A stretch of 11,774 nt of DNA from Ruminococcaceae bacterium UBA945 (GTDB lineage Bacteria; Bacillota; Clostridia; Oscillospirales; Acutalibacteraceae): positions 35,443 through 47,216 of the forward strand of contig DBCZ01000080.1 of assembly GCA_002293315.1 (NCBI GenBank). The letters run 5' to 3'. Position numbers and translations under genes: made by a program. This document shows, piece by piece, positions 7,304 to 11,774 of the stretch (the first letter of the stretch is position 1; each line of letters opens with the position of its first letter). The notes under the pieces were generated by a model, which worked only from the letters and a program-made list of their open reading frames with translations, made no database searches and had not been told where the DNA came from.

Positions 7304-7307
7304 ACCA
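7295..7307. promoter_or_regulatory. Palindrome overlapping the -10 element
   Basis: TGGTATAATACCA is a perfect inverted repeat of six bases with a single central base. It exactly encloses the extended -10 sequence. A repressor bound here would block the promoter, but no regulator is identified and the symmetry may partly come from the promoter consensus itself. Confidence 0.4.
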
Positions 7308-7353
7308 GTTGGCATTACACTATATAAGCACATCAGCTAATAAGGAGAAAACT

Positions 7354-9342
7354 ATGCCGAGCAAAAAAGTTCCCGTATATGGCGACGACAGCATAACGGC
7401 CTTAAAGGGCGCTGACAGAGTTAGAAAGCGCCCGGGCGTAATCTTCGGCTCAAACGGGCTGGAGGGCTGCGAGCATTCGATTTTTGAAATCCTCTCAAAC
7501 TCAATAGATGAGGCACGGCAGGGCTTCGGCAAGGAAATCACGATTACGCGCTATCTGGATAAATCCATCAAGGTGGAGGACCACGGGCGCGGAATGCCTG
7601 TCGATTTTAACTCGAACGAGCAGCGCTACAACTGGGAGCTGATTTTCTGCGAGCTTTATGCGGGCGGAAAGTTTGACAACAGCGACGAAGGCAGCTATGA
7701 ATACTCCCTCGGCCTCAACGGGCTTGGACTTTGCTCCACGCAATACGCTTCGGAGTATATGGATGCCGACATTCGTTACGGCGGGAATCGTTATACCCTG
7801 CATTTTGAGCACGGCGAGAATGTCGGCGGGCTTCATCAGGAGGAGTACAAAAAAAAGGACACCGGCTCGATAATCCACTGGAAGCCTGATTTAGAGGTCT
7901 TCACCGATATTGACGTACCGGCGGAGTATTATACTGATACGCTGAAGCGGCAGGCAATTGTCAATGCGGGCGTAACATTCCACTTTGTCAATGAAATCGC
8001 GCCGAATGCCTTTGAAACGACGGATTTCTGCTACCCCAACGGCATAGAAGACCACGCAAAGGAGATTGCGGGGGAGGATTTCATCACACCCGTGCTGCTT
8101 TGGCAGAGCGAAAAGCAGGTGCGTGACAGAGCGGATTTACCCCTTTACAACGTGAAGATAAACGCGGCAGTAGCCTTTTCAAACAGAAACCGCACAACGG
8201 AGTATTACCACAACTCAAGCTGGCTTGAGCATGGCGGCGCACCGGATAAAGCCGTGCGCAACGCGTTTGTATATCAGATAGACGCCTACTTGAAACAGCA
8301 AAATAAGTACAATAAAAACGAGAGCAAAATCGCGTATCAGGACGTCGAAGACTGCCTCATAATAGTGATTTCATCGTTTTCAAATCAAACCTCATATGAG
8401 AACCAGACGAAGAAATCAATCACAAACAGAGGCATTCAAGACGCAATGGTGGAGCTTTTCCGCCACAATTTGGAAATATATTTCATCGAAAACCCGATGG
8501 ACGCGGAGAAAATCGGAAATCAGGTGCTTGTAAACAAGCGCAGCCGTGAGGACGCGGAAAAGACACGACTCAACCTCAAAACCAAGCTGACCGGAAAAAT
8601 GGACATCACCGGTCGCGTTGCGAAGTTCGTTGACTGCCGCTCAAAGGACATCGAAGAGCGTGAGATTTTCATCGTTGAAGGAGATTCCGCCCTCGGTGCG
8701 TGCAAGCAGGCAAGAGACCCGAATTTTCAGGCGATTATGCCGATTAGAGGTAAAATCCTCAACTGCCTCAAGGCAGATTACGATAAGATTTTCAAGAATG
8801 AAATCATCACGGATTTAATCAAGGTGCTGGGCTGCGGCGTACAGGTTAAAACGAAATCGAACAAGAGCATCGGTTCTTTTGATATGAACGATTTGAGGTG
8901 GAGCAAAATCATCATCTGCACGGACGCCGATGTAGACGGCTTCCAGATAAGGGTGCTGTTGCTTACGATGCTTTATCGCCTCACGCCTGCGCTGATTGAA
9001 GCGGGAAAGGTGTTCATCGCTGAATCTCCGCTGTATGAGATAACCTCAAAGGGCGACACGTATTTTGCGTATACGGAGGCCGAGAAGGAGAAATTCCTCG
9101 CGGAAATCGGCGAGCAGAAGTTTACGATTCAACGCTCGAAGGGGCTGGGTGAAAACGAGCCGGACATGATGAATCTCACGACAATGAACCCTGCCACGCG
9201 CCGCCTCATAAAGGTGGAGCTGCGGGATATTGAAAAAACCGCCAGAACCTTTGAGGTTTTGCAGGGCGACGATTTGGAATCAAGGAAGATTTTCATTGCG
9301 GAGAACGGCACAAAATATATTGACGAGCTTGATGTGTCTTGA
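7354..9342 (+). CDS. Divergent GyrB/ParE-like type IIA DNA topoisomerase, ATPase-TOPRIM subunit
   Basis: A 662-residue protein, the size of a Gram-positive GyrB or ParE. It supplies ATP hydrolysis and the TOPRIM metal site of a heterotetrameric topoisomerase. Seen: the GHKL ATPase has E45 (FEILSNSIDEA), N49, D76 (EDHGRGMP), AGGKFD, and a glycine loop GLNGLG at 120-125. The transducer keeps its sensor lysine in NQTKKS, K353. TOPRIM has E442 (VEGDSALG), D524-D526-D528 (DADVD) and QRSKGLGE. Compared with the gyrase consensus as I know it, DN becomes SN at S48, DNGRG becomes DHGRG, GLHGVG becomes GLNGLG, EGDSAGG becomes EGDSALG, and DGAHIR becomes DGFQIR. The ATG at 7354 has AAGGAG at 7342-7347; a TTG at 7309 would fall at the transcription start. 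The class is clear. Whether it works as topo IV, gyrase or a paralogue of both cannot be decided here, so no symbol is given. Confidence 0.93.
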   Translation: MPSKKVPVYGDDSITALKGADRVRKRPGVIFGSNGLEGCEHSIFEILSNSIDEARQGFGKEITITRYLDKSIKVEDHGRGMPVDFNSNEQRYNWELIFCELYAGGKFDNSDEGSYEYSLGLNGLGLCSTQYASEYMDADIRYGGNRYTLHFEHGENVGGLHQEEYKKKDTGSIIHWKPDLEVFTDIDVPAEYYTDTLKRQAIVNAGVTFHFVNEIAPNAFETTDFCYPNGIEDHAKEIAGEDFITPVLLWQSEKQVRDRADLPLYNVKINAAVAFSNRNRTTEYYHNSSWLEHGGAPDKAVRNAFVYQIDAYLKQQNKYNKNESKIAYQDVEDCLIIVISSFSNQTSYENQTKKSITNRGIQDAMVELFRHNLEIYFIENPMDAEKIGNQVLVNKRSREDAEKTRLNLKTKLTGKMDITGRVAKFVDCRSKDIEEREIFIVEGDSALGACKQARDPNFQAIMPIRGKILNCLKADYDKIFKNEIITDLIKVLGCGVQVKTKSNKSIGSFDMNDLRWSKIIICTDADVDGFQIRVLLLTMLYRLTPALIEAGKVFIAESPLYEITSKGDTYFAYTEAEKEKFLAEIGEQKFTIQRSKGLGENEPDMMNLTTMNPATRRLIKVELRDIEKTARTFEVLQGDDLESRKIFIAENGTKYIDELDVS

Positions 9343-9366
9343 TATATGCTCAAATAGGAGAGTGAA

Positions 9367-11595
9367 ATGGCAAGGAAGAAAAAAGAAAATCTGCCTGCAA
9401 AGAAGGCGCATGGATTCATCGCGGGCGCGGGGGAGGTCGTCGTTCAGGACATAAACGACACGCTTGAAAGCAACTATATGCCCTATGTGATGAGCGTGAT
9501 AATGTCCCGCGCTATACCTGAAATAGACGGTTTCAAGCCTTCTCACAGGAAGCTTCTTTACACAATGTATAAGATGAATTTGCTAAGTGCCGGCAGAACG
9601 AAGAGCGCCAACATCGTCGGGCAGACGATGAAGCTCAATCCACACGGCGACAGCGCCATCTATGACACGATGGTGCGGCTTTCGCGCGGGTATGAGGCGC
9701 TTTTGCACCCATATGTCGATTCAAAAGGAAATTTCGGCAAGTTCTATTCCCGCGATATGGCGTGGGCGGCCTCAAGATATACCGAGGCCAAGCTTGACGA
9801 CATCTGCAAAGAGCTTTTTCGTGACATAGACAAGGACACAGTGGATTTCGTGGATAACTATGACAGCACGATGAAAGAGCCGACGCTTCTGCCCGCTGCG
9901 TTTCCGTCGATTCTCGTAAACGCGAACACAGGCATAGCGGTCGGCATGGCAAGCTCCATCTGCCCGTTTAATCTGCGTGACATATGCGAGGCCACGATAG
10001 CCCTGATGAACGACCCGAACGCTGATTTGCTGCACATCATGCAGGCGCCGGATTTCCCGGGCGGCGGGCAGATAGTTTTCGACAGAGAGCTTTTCGAGAG
10101 AATTTTCGAGACCGGACGCGGCAGCTTCCGCATACGCAGCAGGTATACATATGATAAATCGGCAAACTGCATTGACGTGACTCAAATTCCGCCGACCACC
10201 ACGGTGGAGGTCATCGTTGAGAAGGTCATAGATTTGGTGAAGACGGGGCGGGTCAAGGAAATCGCCGATATACGTGACGAAACCGGACTTGACGGCTTGA
10301 AGCTCACAATTGACTTGAAGCGCGGCGTAGACCCCGACAAGCTCATGCAGAAGCTGTATAAAATCACAAGCCTTGAGGACAGCTTCTCCTGCAACTTCAA
10401 TATCCTCATCGCCGGCGTGCCGATGGTGCTGGGCGTGAGGCAGATTATCGAGGAGTGGACGGCGTTCAGGATAGAATGCGTGCGCCGCCGCACGCACTAC
10501 GATTTGATAAAAAAGAAGGATAAGCTTCACCTCCTTCGCGGGCTGGAGAAAATCCTGCTTGATATAGACAAGGCGATAAAAATCGTGCGCGAAACAGACG
10601 AGGAGGGCGAGGTTGTGCCGAACCTGATGATTGGCTTCGGCATAGATGAAATTCAGGCTGAGTATGTGGCGGAGATAAGACTGCGCCAGCTGAACCGTGA
10701 ATATATCCTCAAGCGCACGAACGAAACAGCAGACCTCGAAAATGAGATTAAAGAGCTTGAAAGCATACTTGAATCAAGGGCGAAAGTTAAAAAGATTATC
10801 ATAAGGGAGCTTGAGGAGGTGGCCGCAAAATACGGGCGCGACAGGCGCTCGATGATAATATACGCTGACGAAATCGAGGAGGCTCCCATTATAGAAGAGG
10901 TGCCGGACTACCCGGTGAATGTTTTCTTCTCAAAGGAGGGTTATTTCAAGAAGATAACGCCGCAATCGCTCAGAATGAGCGGCGAGCAGAAGCTCAAAGA
11001 GGGCGATGTGAACGTTCAGCATGTTGAGACGACGAACGCTTCAGATTTGCTGTTTTTCTCGGATAAGGCGCAGGTATATAAGCTTCGCGCGAGCGAACTC
11101 CCGGACACAAAGGCCAGCAACCTCGGTGATTATGTTCCTGCAAAAGCGCAGATGGACGAGGGCGAAAACGCCGCGTATATGGCGGTGACTAGCGATTATT
11201 CCGGCTTCATGCTGTTCTTCTTTGAAAACGGCAAGATAGCAAAGGTTGAGATGAGTGCGTATCAAACGAAAACCAACCGCCGCAAGCTGATAAACGCTTA
11301 CGGGAATAAATCACCGCTCGTAGCGGCGCTTCAGTTATCCGCCGACTGCGAGGTTTTGCTCACGGCGTCGTCAGGCAGAATGCTGCTGATTCACACGGGG
11401 CAGATTGCGCCGAAGACCACGAAAAGCACGCAGGGCGTAGCGGCGATGACGCTCAAGAAAGGCCAGCGGCTTATTTCCGCAAGAGTGTATGCAGAGGGTG
11501 ATTTACAGAACCCGATGCGCTTTAAGAAGAAAATTCCCGCCATGGGCGCATTGCCTACAGGCGAGGAGGGGCTGACAGAACAGCTCTCACTTTGA
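9367..11595 (+). CDS. Divergent GyrA/ParC-like type IIA DNA topoisomerase, DNA cleavage subunit
   Basis: A 742-residue partner of the preceding subunit, starting 24 bases after it with AGGAG at 9356-9360. Seen: the cleavage domain opens YMPYVMSVIMSRAIPEIDGF. It has the quinolone-pocket motif PHGDSAIYD, with S96 and D100 matching the Escherichia coli GyrA Ser83 and Asp87 positions, and catalytic R137-Y138 (SRYTEAK). NTGIAVGMAS fits the DNA-bending region. A long charged coiled-coil segment spans about residues 380-500. The C-terminal domain, from about residue 510, shows four blade-like repeats starting near 519, 562, 615 and 663. No GyrA box (QRRGGKG type) is visible, and the protein is shorter than typical GyrA or ParC (about 800 or more). 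This favours a decatenase/relaxase role over negative supercoiling (inference). The usual DGLKPVHRR is DGFKPSHRK. Confidence 0.93.
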   Translation: MARKKKENLPAKKAHGFIAGAGEVVVQDINDTLESNYMPYVMSVIMSRAIPEIDGFKPSHRKLLYTMYKMNLLSAGRTKSANIVGQTMKLNPHGDSAIYDTMVRLSRGYEALLHPYVDSKGNFGKFYSRDMAWAASRYTEAKLDDICKELFRDIDKDTVDFVDNYDSTMKEPTLLPAAFPSILVNANTGIAVGMASSICPFNLRDICEATIALMNDPNADLLHIMQAPDFPGGGQIVFDRELFERIFETGRGSFRIRSRYTYDKSANCIDVTQIPPTTTVEVIVEKVIDLVKTGRVKEIADIRDETGLDGLKLTIDLKRGVDPDKLMQKLYKITSLEDSFSCNFNILIAGVPMVLGVRQIIEEWTAFRIECVRRRTHYDLIKKKDKLHLLRGLEKILLDIDKAIKIVRETDEEGEVVPNLMIGFGIDEIQAEYVAEIRLRQLNREYILKRTNETADLENEIKELESILESRAKVKKIIIRELEEVAAKYGRDRRSMIIYADEIEEAPIIEEVPDYPVNVFFSKEGYFKKITPQSLRMSGEQKLKEGDVNVQHVETTNASDLLFFSDKAQVYKLRASELPDTKASNLGDYVPAKAQMDEGENAAYMAVTSDYSGFMLFFFENGKIAKVEMSAYQTKTNRRKLINAYGNKSPLVAALQLSADCEVLLTASSGRMLLIHTGQIAPKTTKSTQGVAAMTLKKGQRLISARVYAEGDLQNPMRFKKKIPAMGALPTGEEGLTEQLSL

Positions 11596-11613
11596 TGAAT
11601 GAGGAGGTAAAGC

Positions 11614-11774
11614 ATGCCGCAATGTGTTGTAATTGCCGATGATTTAACGGGCGGAAACGCCACGGGTGTTCTGCTTGTTAAGGCGGGCATGAAAACATAC
11701 ACACTTGTGAATGAAGAAGATTTATCTTCAAAAGTTATGAATGAGTGCGACTGCGTGATATTCCCGACAGACAG
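11614..11774 (+). CDS. Four-carbon acid sugar kinase family protein, 5' part (runs off window)
   Basis: The ATG is preceded by GAGGAGG at 11601-11607. The frame stays open for 53 codons to the window edge. Seen: the N-terminus CVVIADDLTGGNATGVLLVK matches the opening motif of the four-carbon acid sugar kinase family (formerly DUF1537), in which ADDLTGA-(N/A)-DTG is typical; here the aspartate before TG is alanine. Characterised relatives phosphorylate acids such as erythronate, threonate or 3-oxo-tetronate. Substrate cannot be inferred from this fragment. It starts 18 bases after the topoisomerase subunit and may share its transcript, although the products have no obvious functional link. Confidence 0.8.
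   Translation, partial: MPQCVVIADDLTGGNATGVLLVKAGMKTYTLVNEEDLSSKVMNECDCVIFPTD

Noticed and set aside
7309..7353. TTG start for the GyrB-like gene 15 codons upstream of the ATG
   Set aside because: It falls at the predicted transcription start, just after the -10 box, with no ribosome-binding site. AAGGAG at 7342-7347 supports the ATG at 7354.
9772..10530. Antisense open frame of 252 codons opposite the GyrA-like gene
   Set aside because: It is a shadow of the codon bias of a strongly supported gene on the + strand. Its translation is rich in His, Arg and Leu, with no recognisable domain and no ribosome-binding site seen.
1..11774. Hidden defence system, prophage or mobile element
   Set aside because: All eight genes have recognised families, spacing is compact, and there are no terminal repeats, integrase, transposase, toxin-antitoxin or unexplained coding gap.

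Overview
The window reads as a piece of the chromosome of a Gram-positive bacterium, most likely a member of the Clostridia. The basis is gene content and order (gdpP-rplI-dnaB; tilS-hpt-ftsH), strong purine-rich Shine-Dalgarno sites, one TTG start, and protein sequences that resemble Bacillota families. Base composition is roughly balanced. I cannot name the genus. All eight genes lie on the + strand and are tightly packed, and there is no gene-free stretch longer than about 150 bases.

Region 1 (1-5197) is one compact run of housekeeping genes. It starts with the 3' part of gdpP (cyclic-di-AMP phosphodiesterase), then rplI (ribosomal protein L9), dnaB (replicative helicase), tilS (tRNA-Ile lysidine synthetase) and hpt (hypoxanthine-guanine phosphoribosyltransferase). 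dnaB/tilS and tilS/hpt overlap by 8 and 14 bases. A perfect 11-bp tandem repeat lies directly before dnaB, and a variant base in its last, partial copy supplies the dnaB ribosome-binding site.

Region 2 (5198-7246) is ftsH, the membrane AAA+ zinc protease. It has a TTG start, an 84-base leader gap with an inverted repeat, and a clear intrinsic terminator just after the stop codon.

Region 3 (7247-11774) opens with the best promoter in the window, an extended -10 sequence set in a palindrome. It drives a divergent type IIA DNA topoisomerase pair, a GyrB/ParE-like ATPase-TOPRIM subunit followed by a GyrA/ParC-like cleavage subunit. A four-carbon-acid-sugar-kinase family gene starts 18 bases further on and runs off the window. 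The topoisomerase pair keeps its catalytic residues but departs from the gyrase/topo IV consensus at several conserved positions, lacks a recognisable GyrA box and has a shortened C-terminal domain.

I see no mobile element, CRISPR array, RNA gene or defence system. The window is mostly ordinary; the items most worth a second look are the divergent topoisomerase pair and the repeat-derived dnaB leader.
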